Positions 1-7,974 of a stretch of DNA of 32,959 nt are shown here, piece after piece. The notes beneath the pieces were generated by a model that was given only the letters and a program-made list of their open reading frames with translations, did no database searches and was not told the origin of the DNA. Location of the stretch: assembly GCA_965178525.1 (NCBI GenBank), contig CBCXVS010000045.1, positions 1 through 32,959 on the forward strand, given 5' to 3'. Numbering within the stretch: the stretch's first letter is position 1; each line of letters opens with the position of its first letter. Source of the stretch: CBCXVS01 sp965178525 (GTDB lineage Bacteria > Tectomicrobia > Entotheonellia > Entotheonellales > Entotheonellaceae). The position numbers and the translations under genes were made by a program.

Positions 1-100
1 GGAGGAAGTCATGAAGGATACCGGTTTGCTTGAGCCGTGTGCGATGAAAGTCGCCCGCACGGTTCTGAGGGGGGGGGTCATGGCGACATGATGCCCCTAC
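1..100 (+). mobile_element. 3' end of a group II intron
   Basis: The first 100 bases match the 3' end of a bacterial group II intron. They contain a 34-nt domain V at 32-65, then a G-rich segment that folds back on the CCCC at 94-97 as a domain VI-like hairpin with inner stem 78-82/87-91 and loop GCGA. The sequence ends CTAC at 97-100, matching the usual purine/A-pyrimidine 3' terminus. Position 101 onward reads in frame into a solute-binding protein. The intron body and any reverse transcriptase lie left of the window. I could not place the domain VI branch-point A with confidence: A91 is 10 nt from the proposed end, whereas 7-8 nt is usual. Confidence 0.8.
32..65 (+). ncRNA. Group II intron domain V
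   Basis: This is a 34-nt hairpin of exactly the canonical domain V length. The basal stem pairs 32-39 (GAGCCGTG) with 58-65 (CACGGTTC) and includes the AGC catalytic triad at 33-35. The upper stem pairs GCGAT (41-45) with GTCGC (50-54) around a GAAA tetraloop at 46-49. The 3' strand carries the expected bulge. Domain V is the metal-binding catalytic core of group II ribozymes, and the match in length, triad, bulge and tetraloop is hard to explain otherwise. Confidence 0.88.
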
Positions 101-1153
101 CCGATGACAGCCGCGGGTCTGATTATCCCGAAAAAATATACCGAGCGCGTGGGGAAGGACGGCTTTAAGAAACATCCAGTGGGCCTGGGGCCGTACCAAT
201 TCGTGAGCCATAAACCCGGGGTCGAGGTGGTGTTGGAGGCGTTTGCGGGCTACTGGCGCAAGGTCCCGAATATCAAACGGATCATCAAGCGCGGTGTGCC
301 CGAGGTAGCGACGCGGCTGGCGATGCTGAAAAAGGGCGAGGCCCATATCGCCTTTGCGCTGAGCGGCACGGCGGCTGAGGGCGCCAAGCGTGATCCGAAG
401 ATCACCATCGTGGATACACGGCATGCGTCGATCTTTTGGCTCGAATTTGCTGAGCAGTGGGAGCCCAAATCGGTGTGGGCGGATAAGCGTGTGCGGATGG
501 CGGTGAATTATGCGCTCGATCGGCAGGCCATCAATGAAGCGGCCTGCCTAGGGTACTGTCCGCCCGCAGGGGTGATCGTGCCCCGCGTGATGGAGTACGC
601 GTTGCAGACGGAACCCGTACCCTACGATCCCGACAAAGCGAAGCAACTCCTGGCTGAGGCCGGGTATCCGGATGGGTTTGACGCCGGAGAACTGGCGCCC
701 ATCGCCGGCTTTTCAATTGTCGGTGAGGCGGTGGTCAACTACCTCAATGCGGTCGGCATTCGGGTGAAAATGCGTCCCATGGAGCGCGCGACTTTTTATG
801 CGGCCTGGCGCGAGAAAAAGCTCCGCGGCATTTTTATCACCGGGGCTGGCGCCGCCGGGAATGCGGCGACGCGCGTCGAGTCCTTTATCTACTCCAAAGG
901 CGCCTATGCCTATGGCGGCTATGACGATATCGATGAGCTGTTCCGCAAACAGGCGGTGGAGCGAGACCGGGGCAAACGGGAAGCCATGCCGCATCAAATT
1001 CAGCAGCTCACGATTGATCGGGCCATGTATGCGCCGGTCTACGATTTACGGGCGCTCATGGGCGTGGGGCCGCAGGTGGCGGAGCATACGATCAACTCGA
1101 TTCCCATGCATCCGTTTCCGTCGTGGGAAGACGTCCGGATCAAGGCGAAGTAA
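101..1153 (+). CDS. ABC transporter substrate-binding protein, family 5 (3' exon, partial)
   Basis: This encodes the C-terminal two thirds of an extracellular solute-binding protein of the SBP_bac_5 (dipeptide/oligopeptide/nickel) family, which delivers peptides or similar solutes to a DppBCDF-type importer. Recognisable family segments are GPYQFVSHKPGVEVVLEAF near the start, the VRMAVNYALDRQAI helix, and YDPDKAKQLLAEAGYPDGF. Full-length relatives have about 500-550 residues, so about 170-200 N-terminal residues, including any signal peptide, are absent. The reading frame is blocked upstream by a stop at 89-91, which lies in the group II intron. The first exon codon at 101 gives PMTAAGLIIPKKY, the family sequence expected there. 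The upstream exon should lie left of the window. The gene converges on the ABC operon and overlaps the last 14 bases of dppF. Confidence 0.85.
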   Translation, partial: PMTAAGLIIPKKYTERVGKDGFKKHPVGLGPYQFVSHKPGVEVVLEAFAGYWRKVPNIKRIIKRGVPEVATRLAMLKKGEAHIAFALSGTAAEGAKRDPKITIVDTRHASIFWLEFAEQWEPKSVWADKRVRMAVNYALDRQAINEAACLGYCPPAGVIVPRVMEYALQTEPVPYDPDKAKQLLAEAGYPDGFDAGELAPIAGFSIVGEAVVNYLNAVGIRVKMRPMERATFYAAWREKKLRGIFITGAGAAGNAATRVESFIYSKGAYAYGGYDDIDELFRKQAVERDRGKREAMPHQIQQLTIDRAMYAPVYDLRALMGVGPQVAEHTINSIPMHPFPSWEDVRIKAK

Positions 1154-2141
1154 CCTCTGCGGCGGGGTCCTCGGCGTGTAAATGGCACGCGACCTGCTGG
1201 CTGCCGGGCGCGGCTTGCAAGACCGGCTCCACCTGGGAGCAGATGGGCATGACGAACGGACAGCGCGGATGGAAGCTGCAGCCTGACGGCGGATTCAGCG
1301 GCGTGGGGATCTCGCCGGAAAGAGTGATGTCCTCGCGCGGTTCATCGGGATACGACGGCAGGGCAGCGGAAAAGAGCGCCTGGGAATAGGGATGCAGCGG
1401 CTTGGTGCGCAGCTCCTCGCTCGTGCCCATCTCGACGACTTTGCCCAGATACATGACGACAATCGTCGTACTCAGATGCAGCACGGCGGCGAGATCATGG
1501 GCGATGAGGAAGTAGCTCAGGCCGAACTGCTGCTGCAGATCTTGCAAGAGGTTCATAATTTGCGCCCGAATGGAGACATCGAGCGCCGAGACCGGCTCAT
1601 CCAACACGATGAGCTGGGGATTCAAGCCCAGGGCGCGGGCGATCGCAATGCGCTGCCGCTGCCCACCGCTAAACTCGTGCGGGAACAGGTCCGCCGCGCT
1701 CGGGCTGAGCCCAACCAAGTTGAGCAGCTCTTGCACCCGGCGGCTAAGTTGCGCTTTCGACCAATCCAGATTGGCCACCAACGGCTCCGCAATAATCCTG
1801 CCCACGCGCATGCGCGGGTTGAGCGAACTATACGGATCTTGGAACACCGCCTGCACCCCACGGCGATACCCTTGGCGTTCCGTGCGGGTCAAGGTGTGAA
1901 TATCCTGCCCTTGAAACCAGATCGATCCGCTCGTCGGCTGCTCTAACATCAGAATCAGCTTGGCTGTCGTGGTCTTCCCGCATCCGGACTCCCCGACCAA
2001 GCCCAGCGTTTCGCCCGTGCCCAGCGCGTACGAGACGCCATCCACTGCTTTCACCAAGCCCACGGTTTCTTGCAGAATGACGCCCTTGGTGATCGGAAAA
2101 TGCTTGGTTAGGGCGCGCATCTCAAGCAGGGTCTCGCTCAT
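1140..2141 (-). CDS. dppF: Peptide ABC transporter ATP-binding protein DppF/OppF
   Basis: This is a cytoplasmic ATPase subunit of a dipeptide/oligopeptide importer, 333 residues, the usual length. The Walker A motif GESGCGKTT is at about residues 50-58, the ABC signature FSGGQRQR at 157-164 and the Walker B LIVLDEP at 177-183. The C-terminal oligopeptide/dipeptide-transporter extension has three cysteines in a GCxFxPRCPxxxxxC arrangement, which in this family can bind an iron-sulfur cluster. The ATG overlaps the stop of dppD by 4 bases (2138-2141), so translation is probably coupled. It is the last gene of the minus-strand dppB-C-D-F operon. Its 3' end overlaps the convergent solute-binding protein gene. 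Confidence 0.92.
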   Translation of the reverse strand: MSETLLEMRALTKHFPITKGVILQETVGLVKAVDGVSYALGTGETLGLVGESGCGKTTTAKLILMLEQPTSGSIWFQGQDIHTLTRTERQGYRRGVQAVFQDPYSSLNPRMRVGRIIAEPLVANLDWSKAQLSRRVQELLNLVGLSPSAADLFPHEFSGGQRQRIAIARALGLNPQLIVLDEPVSALDVSIRAQIMNLLQDLQQQFGLSYFLIAHDLAAVLHLSTTIVVMYLGKVVEMGTSEELRTKPLHPYSQALFSAALPSYPDEPREDITLSGEIPTPLNPPSGCSFHPRCPFVMPICSQVEPVLQAAPGSQQVACHLHAEDPAAEVTSP

Positions 2142-3115
2142 TCTCGCTCCCAGAGCCAGCAGCGGGCATAGTGGTCATCGCGCACCTGAAATTCGGGGGG
2201 CGCCTCACGCTGACAGCGGTCTTCGACCTTCGGACAGCGTGGGCTGAAAGGGCAACCGGGGGGCAGGTCGGCCGCATCCGGCGGCTGCCCGTCGATGCTC
2301 CAGAGGCGATCGCTACGCTCGGTGATCTTGGGCACCGCGCGCAACAGGGCCTCCGTATATGGATGGGCGGGATGGTTAAACAGGGTTCGCACCGGCGCCC
2401 GTTCCACCAACTTGCCGGCATACATGACCGCCACGGTATCGCACATCCGCGCCACAATGCCAATATTGTGCGTAATAAAGATCATGGCCAATCCGGCCTG
2501 TTCTTGGATGTCCTTGAGCAGCCGCAGATACTGGGCCTGAATGGTCACATCCAGACTGGTGGTGGGCTCGTCGGCAATGAGGAGGCGCGGCTCGCACGAG
2601 AGGCTGATGGCCCCCACGATGCGCTGTCGCATGCCGCCGCTCATCTGGTGCGGGTACTCGCGCATGCGCACCTCAGGGGAGGGAATGCGCACGCCCCGGA
2701 GCAACGCTTTGATGCGTTCGACCATGCTGGCGCCGCGCATACCGCGGTGCACCCGCAGAGGCTCCGCAATCTGTTCGCCAATCGTGAACAGCGGATTGAG
2801 CGACATCATAGGATCTTGCAAAATCATCGTGATCTGACGCCCCCGCACGCGCCGCATCTCCCGCTCTGATTTCGCCAGCAAATTGTCCCCGGCAAACCGA
2901 ATTTCACCGCCGACAATGCGGGCCGCGGCCGGGAGCAACCGCAGAATCGAGAGCGAGGTCATGGTCTTGCCACTACCGGATTCCCCTACAATCCCGAGCG
3001 TTTCGCCTGCCGCGAGGGTAAAGCTGACCCCATCCACTGCTTTCACGATGCGCGTGCCCTGCGCGGTAAACAAATAGGTTTGTAGCTGTTTCAGTTCGAG
3101 CAGGGGTTCAGCCAT
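2138..3115 (-). CDS. dppD: Peptide ABC transporter ATP-binding protein DppD/OppD
   Basis: This is the second ATPase subunit of the importer, 325 residues from the ATG at 3115; a TTG directly upstream would add one residue. The Walker A GESGSGKT is at about 44-51, the signature MSGGMRQR at 158-165 and Walker B LLIADEP at 178-184. The C-terminal dipeptide-transporter domain has the GCPFSPRCPKVEDRC cysteine motif. The gene sits 12 bases downstream of the dppC stop and overlaps dppF by 4 bases. DppD and DppF form a heterodimer that powers the DppBC channel. Confidence 0.92.
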   Translation of the reverse strand: MAEPLLELKQLQTYLFTAQGTRIVKAVDGVSFTLAAGETLGIVGESGSGKTMTSLSILRLLPAAARIVGGEIRFAGDNLLAKSEREMRRVRGRQITMILQDPMMSLNPLFTIGEQIAEPLRVHRGMRGASMVERIKALLRGVRIPSPEVRMREYPHQMSGGMRQRIVGAISLSCEPRLLIADEPTTSLDVTIQAQYLRLLKDIQEQAGLAMIFITHNIGIVARMCDTVAVMYAGKLVERAPVRTLFNHPAHPYTEALLRAVPKITERSDRLWSIDGQPPDAADLPPGCPFSPRCPKVEDRCQREAPPEFQVRDDHYARCWLWERE

Positions 3116-3127
3116 CAAACTCTCTAC

Positions 3128-4042
3128 CTATAACTGCCGTAACTGTGGGTCGGACCAGACGCGAAACCAATCGCCCAGCAAATTCGCGGCCAACACCACC
3201 AGCATGATGCACAGCCCCGGCCACACGCTGAGCCACCAATAGCCCGTCATCAGACCGGCTTTGCCATCAAAGAGCATCAAGCCCCAGGCGGGCTTGGGCG
3301 GGGCCACGCCAACCCCCAAAAAACTCAGGGTCGCTTCCGCGATGATCACCACCCCGAACTGCAAGGTGGCCATGACAATCGCACTATTGGCGATGTTCGG
3401 CAGGATGTGCGACCACATGATGCTGGCGCGGCTGCATCCGGCCACGATCGCCAGTCGCACATAATCCCGCTCCTTCAGGCTCAACACCTCGCCGCGAATG
3501 ATGCGGGCATAACGGGTCCAATACACCGCGCCCAAAATCACCACGATATTCCATTCGCTCGGCCGCAACACGGCCGCTAGAAGAATGGCAAAACTCACTG
3601 CCGGCAACGCCATCCAGGTATCGGTGATGCGCATGACCACCTAGTCCACCCAGCCGCCATAAAACCCGGAGAGAATGCCCAGGACCGTGCCGATTATCCC
3701 GGCCACCAAAACCGCTGCCGTGGCCACCAGCAGGGAGATGCGAGAGCCGTGAATGATGCGGCTCAACACATCGCGGCCCATGTGATCGGTGCCCAAAAAA
3801 AATTCCGCGCTGCCCCCCTCTTGCCATGCCGGCGGGCGGTAGCGGGTGCGGAGGTTGCCCACGGTCGCGTTATGCGGCGCCCAGAGGTCGGCAAAGATCG
3901 CCGTCAACACCAACAGCAGCAGAATGAGCATAGGAATGAGGGGCGCCCCACGCAGCTGCAGACATGCCTTTTTCCAGCGTGGCAGCGCGGCCGGCTGGCT
4001 GGGAAGCTCCGGGCTGGACGTGATGGCGGGGCTACTGTCCAT
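3128..4042 (-). pseudogene. dppC: Peptide ABC transporter permease DppC, interrupted by an in-frame amber codon
   Basis: This is a full-length DppC-type inner-membrane permease frame of 305 codons with a single TAG at 3641-3643. The upstream part (133 codons from the ATG at 4042) has the N-terminal membrane segment and the GTDHMGRDVLSRIIHGSRIS block, ending GFYGGWVD. Immediately after TAG the same frame continues VVMRITDTWMALP and runs through the EAA-loop region (CSRASIMWSHILPN) to the end. Relatives usually have Q, T or a similar residue at the stop, so a CAG to TAG change is the simplest explanation. The alternatives are a sequencing error or readthrough. A GTG at 3638-3640 could restart translation but would give only the C-terminal half. 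The start overlaps dppB by 11 bases. Confidence 0.85.
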
Positions 4043-4952
4043 AGCGAATCCTCGGATCAATATAGGTGTAGAGAATATCGACGATCAAATTGACGCCAAC
4101 GATCATCACCCCGCCCATGAGGACGGTGGTTTGCACCACTGGGAAATCGCGAAAGGCAATGCCTTCGTAAAGCAAGCGGCCGATTCCCGGCCAGGCGAAG
4201 ACCGACTCGACGACCACCGCCACATTCACCATTTGCACCAGGCTGATTCCGGCCAGGGTGAGAACGGGAATGAGGGCATTTTTAAAGGCGTGCTTGGCGA
4301 TCACCATGCGTTCGGACAAGCCTTTGATGCGGGCCAGCTTAATGTATTCACTCCCGAGCACTTCCAGCATGGCGGAGCGGGCCAGCCGCATATGCGAGGC
4401 GGTGAACACCCAGCCCAGCGAAAACGCCGGCATGACGAGATGTTTAAAACTGCCGCTGCCCGAACTCGGCAGCCAGTCGAGATAGACCGAAATCACCAGA
4501 ATCAGCATGAGCCCCACCCAGAAGCTCGGCAGTGAGAGGCCGAGAATGGCGAAGGTTTTGCCAAAATGGTCAAACCACGTGTTGACGCGCACCGCCGACC
4601 AGAGCCCCACCGGAATGCCCAAGAGCAAGGAGATGGCCATGGCCACGGCCGCTAAGAGCAGGGAAGCGGGCAGCCGTTGCAGATACAACTCAAATGCGGG
4701 CACGCGGTAATAGAGAGACGTGCCAAAATCCCCCCGTATCATACTTGTGATGAACACGCCGTATTGCACCACCCAGGACTTGTCGAGGCCGAATTCCCGC
4801 CGAATGGCCTGCAAGTCTTCCTCCTGCGCCCCGGGTTCGGCCATGAGCAGAACCGGATCACCCGTGACGCGGACCAGGCAGAAGATCGTCACACTGAGAA
4901 GGGCAAGCGTGATGAGAGCGTAGAAAAGACGTTGAAGGATGTAGCGCTGCAT
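4032..4952 (-). CDS. dppB: Peptide ABC transporter permease DppB
   Basis: This is an inner-membrane permease of the DppB/OppB type, 306 residues. It starts with the family N-terminus MQRYILQRLFYALITL and has the hallmark GDPVLLMAE and FGLDKS segments before the transmembrane core. The EAA loop is at EYIKLARIKGLSERMVIAKH, followed by the typical FKNALIPVLTL segment. About six membrane helices are visible as hydrophobic stretches. The start at 4952 has a GGAAAGG-type ribosome site. It is the first gene of the minus-strand operon and diverges from the DUF1800 gene across about 250 bases. Confidence 0.93.
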   Translation of the reverse strand: MQRYILQRLFYALITLALLSVTIFCLVRVTGDPVLLMAEPGAQEEDLQAIRREFGLDKSWVVQYGVFITSMIRGDFGTSLYYRVPAFELYLQRLPASLLLAAVAMAISLLLGIPVGLWSAVRVNTWFDHFGKTFAILGLSLPSFWVGLMLILVISVYLDWLPSSGSGSFKHLVMPAFSLGWVFTASHMRLARSAMLEVLGSEYIKLARIKGLSERMVIAKHAFKNALIPVLTLAGISLVQMVNVAVVVESVFAWPGIGRLLYEGIAFRDFPVVQTTVLMGGVMIVGVNLIVDILYTYIDPRIRYGQ

Positions 4953-5060
4953 GAACCAGCCTTTCCTGCAAGCCCATCATGGTTTCGGCCTGCGATACGG
5001 GAAGTGCCTAACTTAGCTTGCCCGCACGTTTTTTGCAGCACATGCCAGCAGATTTCCAGT

Positions 5061-5089
5061 TTGACATGTTGGGCTATATCTGTTATTGA
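5061..5089 (+). promoter_or_regulatory. Possible sigma70-type promoter upstream of the DUF1800 gene
   Basis: A perfect -35 box TTGACA (5061-5066) is followed after 17 bases by TATTGA (5084-5089), a poor -10 box. It lies in the divergent dppB/DUF1800 intergenic region, about 110 bases before the DUF1800 start. Spacing is ideal but the -10 is weak, so this is tentative. Confidence 0.3.
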
Positions 5090-5199
5090 AACCACGATGA
5101 TGCGCTAGCGACACATTCTTTGAAGACGAGACTGGCTGTCTAGCCCAAACCGGCTAGGCACGGTTTACATCCGAACCTGTGGGAAGGGGAAGGAAAACC

Positions 5200-6600
5200 A
5201 TGTCCGATCACGACATCGCCTTGGTGTCCCACCTGATGCGGCGTGCCGGATTCGGTGCGTCTCGCGCCGAGCTGGAGACCCTGGCGGCGAAGGGATACGA
5301 AGCTGTGGTGGAGGAATTGCTGCACCCGGAGCGTCAACCTGAGGTGGACGAAGATACGATGTTCCGGTACTTCCCCCACCTCGAAGCCCCCGCTGCCCCG
5401 GCGCAGGGACAGACCAATTGGGTCTACCGCATGGTCACGACGCAGCGGCCTCTGGAAGAAAAGATGGTCCTGTTCTGGCACCAATTGTTCGCCACCGGGA
5501 ACTCCAAGGTGGACAACCCGCTCGAGTTGGTGCAACAGATTGCCATGTTCCGCCGTCACGGCTTGGGCAACTACCGCGACCTGTTGGTGGAACTGGCCAA
5601 AAACCCGGCGATGATTTACTGGCTCGACAACAACGGCAATCATCGCGGGGCGATCAACGAAAACTGGGGCCGGGAGCTCATGGAGCTGTTCTCGATGGGC
5701 GCGGGCAACTATAGCGAAGACGATATCAAAGAGGCCTCCCGCGCTTTCACCGGCTGGACCATTTCCCCGAAGCTGCCCCGCCAACCCCTGGGCCGTTTCC
5801 CCTGGGGATTCCAATATAAACCTGAGGATCATGACGAGGGCGACAAGACCTTCCTGGGCCACACCGGGAATTTTAACGGGGACGACATCATCGATATCAT
5901 CGTGCAGCAGCCGGCCACGGCGCGGTTCTTGTCTCGCCATCTCTACAACTTCTTCGTTGCCGACGAGCCGCAGGTGCCGAGTTGGGACATTACACCACCG
6001 CGGGACCCGGACGCCATCCGGACGCTAGAGCAGGCATACGTTGACTCCCATTATGACATGCGGTCGATCTTACGGGTTCTCTTCCTGTCGGATTTCTTCA
6101 AAGCGGCGCGCTTTGCCCGGGTCAAAAGCCCGGCTGAACTCGTCATCAGTACGGTGCGCCTGGCGGGGAATTTTACCGCTCCCCGACCCGGGTTCCAGGA
6201 ACTCGCCAACGAGTGCGCCTACCAAGGGCAAGAGCTGCTCAATCCCCCGAGTGTTGAGAGCTGGCATACCGGTATGGAGTGGATCGATGGCGGCGCCCTG
6301 GTGCGGCGGGTCAATTTCGCGGCCAAGTTCTTGGGTGATACGGCGATGCCCGGTGTCCGGGCCATTGTCGAGGCGCTCCGGGCGCAAGGCACGCTGTCGC
6401 CAGAAGCGTTTGTGGAGGCGTGCCTCGATTTGATCGGCCCCCTGGACGTGGGAGAACAGACCCGCCGTGAACTTCTGGCGCAGGCCGAGGAGGATGGCGC
6501 GTTACGCTGGGACACGGAGCCAGACGCGACGGCTTCCGAACACCGTGTCGGCGTGATGTTAGCGCTGATCAGCGCCTCCAGAGAATTTCAATTTGCTTAG
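5200..6600 (+). CDS. DUF1800 family protein
   Basis: This is a 466-residue protein of the DUF1800 family (function not established). Family hallmarks are LMRRAGFGASRAELE near the N-terminus, the LWHQLFATG-like segment FWHQLFATGNSKV, and the core ENWGRELMELFSMG...YSEDDIKEASRAFTGW. I chose the ATG at 5200 because an AAGGA-type site precedes it and it gives the family N-terminus; an upstream in-frame GTG at 5179 is less likely. No signal peptide is visible, unlike many relatives. It is followed by a DUF1501 gene, the usual partner of DUF1800. The two are thought to act together, but the substrate is unknown. Confidence 0.88.
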   Translation: MSDHDIALVSHLMRRAGFGASRAELETLAAKGYEAVVEELLHPERQPEVDEDTMFRYFPHLEAPAAPAQGQTNWVYRMVTTQRPLEEKMVLFWHQLFATGNSKVDNPLELVQQIAMFRRHGLGNYRDLLVELAKNPAMIYWLDNNGNHRGAINENWGRELMELFSMGAGNYSEDDIKEASRAFTGWTISPKLPRQPLGRFPWGFQYKPEDHDEGDKTFLGHTGNFNGDDIIDIIVQQPATARFLSRHLYNFFVADEPQVPSWDITPPRDPDAIRTLEQAYVDSHYDMRSILRVLFLSDFFKAARFARVKSPAELVISTVRLAGNFTAPRPGFQELANECAYQGQELLNPPSVESWHTGMEWIDGGALVRRVNFAAKFLGDTAMPGVRAIVEALRAQGTLSPEAFVEACLDLIGPLDVGEQTRRELLAQAEEDGALRWDTEPDATASEHRVGVMLALISASREFQFA

Positions 6601-6684
6601 TACTGCGTACCGCAAATAACATACCCCTGACAAACTCTGATTTTGTTAGCCTTGCGGTGCTCAAAGGGATAACTTACTGCCGTC

Positions 6685-6716
6685 GGCCTGTACAGCACCG
6701 CATGGTGCGATAGGCC
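6685..6716 (+). other. Imperfect hairpin before the DUF1501 ribosome site
   Basis: GCACC (6695-6699) pairs with GGTGC (6704-6708) around a GCAT loop, extended by GGCCT (6685-6689) with AGGCC (6712-6716). It lies in the 138-base gap between the DUF1800 and DUF1501 genes, ending about 10 bases before the AGGAG ribosome site. It could affect translation or RNA processing. No U-tract follows, so it is not a convincing terminator. Confidence 0.4.
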
Positions 6717-6738
6717 CACTCACACAGGAGACTACACG

Positions 6739-7872
6739 ATGGCATCCCGCAACTCAGATCCCGTCGTGGTCGTGTTGCAGCTCACCGGTGCAAACGACTA
6801 TCTCAATTCGGTCATTCCCTATACCAATCCCCTGTACTGGGACAACCGCCCACGCGTCGGGGTTCCCGAGGATGAGGTGCTGCCCATTGACGATGAGCTG
6901 GCCTTCCATCCGAAGATGGACACGATGAAAAAATTTTATGACGAAGGCAACTTGGCCATTATCCATGGCATTGGCTACGAGAACTCGCCGCGCTCGCACT
7001 TCCGTTCGATGGACATCTGGCATACCTGCGAGCCGGATACGGTTGGCACCGAGGGCTGGGTCGGCCGAGTGATCCGCGATCTCGATCCCAAAGGCGAAAA
7101 TGTGCTCAAGGGCGTCAACTTCGGCATGGGGCTCCCCCGGGCCATGGCCGTGCGCGGCGTGCCGGTGACGTCGGTGTCCGATCTGGAATCCTATGGCGTG
7201 CTGTCCGGTGTGCCGAGCATCGCGGCGCAGGAAAAAAGCCAGGTCCTGGAGCGCTTCGCCCGCATGTACGCGCCTGCGGTCGGCACGGGTGAGGTGATGG
7301 ATTATCTGAGCCAGACCGGCCAAGACGTGTTGAAGGGCGCCGATATCCTCAAAGTCGCGCCGCAGAAGTATGCCTCGACGGTCGAGTATCCTGATACCCC
7401 GGTGGCGAAAAATCTGCGCAATATCGCCCAGGTCTACCTGGCCGATTTGGGCACGCAGATGTTTTACACCGCGCACGGGAGCTTCGATACGCATTACAGC
7501 CAGATTCCGGCGTTCAACAAGCTATGGACCGATGTCTCCGCCGCTCTCGATAGTTTTTTCGCGGATCTGCGGGAACATGACGCCGGTGATAACCTGATTA
7601 TGATGCTGTTTACCGAATTCGGACGCCGCGTGCGCGACAACGGCTCGGGCACGGATCACGGCGCCGGCGGCGCGGCCTTCGTCATTGGCGATCGGGTCCA
7701 GGGCGGCATGTATAGCGAGTATCCGTCGCTGAAGGCCGAGGACCTGGTGCAGGGCGACTTAGAGCCCAATTATGACTTCCGGGGTTTTTACTCGACGGTG
7801 ATCGAAAAGTGGTTGGGATTGGATCCAGCGCCGGTGGTCGGCGGGACTTACGAGCAACTTGATTTCGTCTAG
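6739..7872 (+). CDS. DUF1501 family protein (alkaline-phosphatase-superfamily-like)
   Basis: This is a 377-residue DUF1501 protein. Family motifs are QLTGANDYLN near the N-terminus (usual form GGNDGLN), AHGSFDTHYSQ, MLFTEFGRRVRDNG, and GTDHGAGGAAFVIG, whose Asp/His residues correspond to the metal-binding positions of this sulfatase/phosphatase-like fold. Most DUF1501 proteins begin with a twin-arginine signal. This one starts almost directly at the first strand of the fold, so it is probably cytoplasmic. The ATG at 6739 follows an AGGAG site. It is the second gene of a DUF1800-DUF1501-NHL run. The reaction is unknown. Confidence 0.88.
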   Translation: MASRNSDPVVVVLQLTGANDYLNSVIPYTNPLYWDNRPRVGVPEDEVLPIDDELAFHPKMDTMKKFYDEGNLAIIHGIGYENSPRSHFRSMDIWHTCEPDTVGTEGWVGRVIRDLDPKGENVLKGVNFGMGLPRAMAVRGVPVTSVSDLESYGVLSGVPSIAAQEKSQVLERFARMYAPAVGTGEVMDYLSQTGQDVLKGADILKVAPQKYASTVEYPDTPVAKNLRNIAQVYLADLGTQMFYTAHGSFDTHYSQIPAFNKLWTDVSAALDSFFADLREHDAGDNLIMMLFTEFGRRVRDNGSGTDHGAGGAAFVIGDRVQGGMYSEYPSLKAEDLVQGDLEPNYDFRGFYSTVIEKWLGLDPAPVVGGTYEQLDFV

Positions 7873-7888
7873 TCACGCGTGGGTAAAT

Positions 7889-7918
7889 CCCCCCTCGCCT
7901 TCCTTTGGCAAAGGGGGG
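7889..7918 (+). terminator. Possible hairpin/terminator after the DUF1501 gene
   Basis: CCCCCCT (7889-7895) pairs with AGGGGGG (7912-7918). The 16-base loop contains a smaller CCTTTGGCAAAGG palindrome. It starts 17 bases after the DUF1501 stop, in the 102-base gap before the NHL gene. No clear T-run follows. It could be a dispersed intergenic palindrome as easily as a terminator. Confidence 0.35.
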
Positions 7919-7974
7919 AACAGCGAGATAGGCGAGAGACGTCTAGACTGCACACATCACGGAAGGAGATAGCC

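Noticed and set aside
11..91. A 26-codon ORF with GGAGG upstream, resembling a leader peptide
   Set aside because: The same bases form a textbook group II intron domain V and 3' end; the ORF is a by-product of that RNA sequence.
3641..3643. Genome-wide reassignment of TAG
   Set aside because: TAG is the normal terminator of several genes in this window (dppB, dppC, DUF1800, DUF1501, amine oxidase, MaoC subunit).
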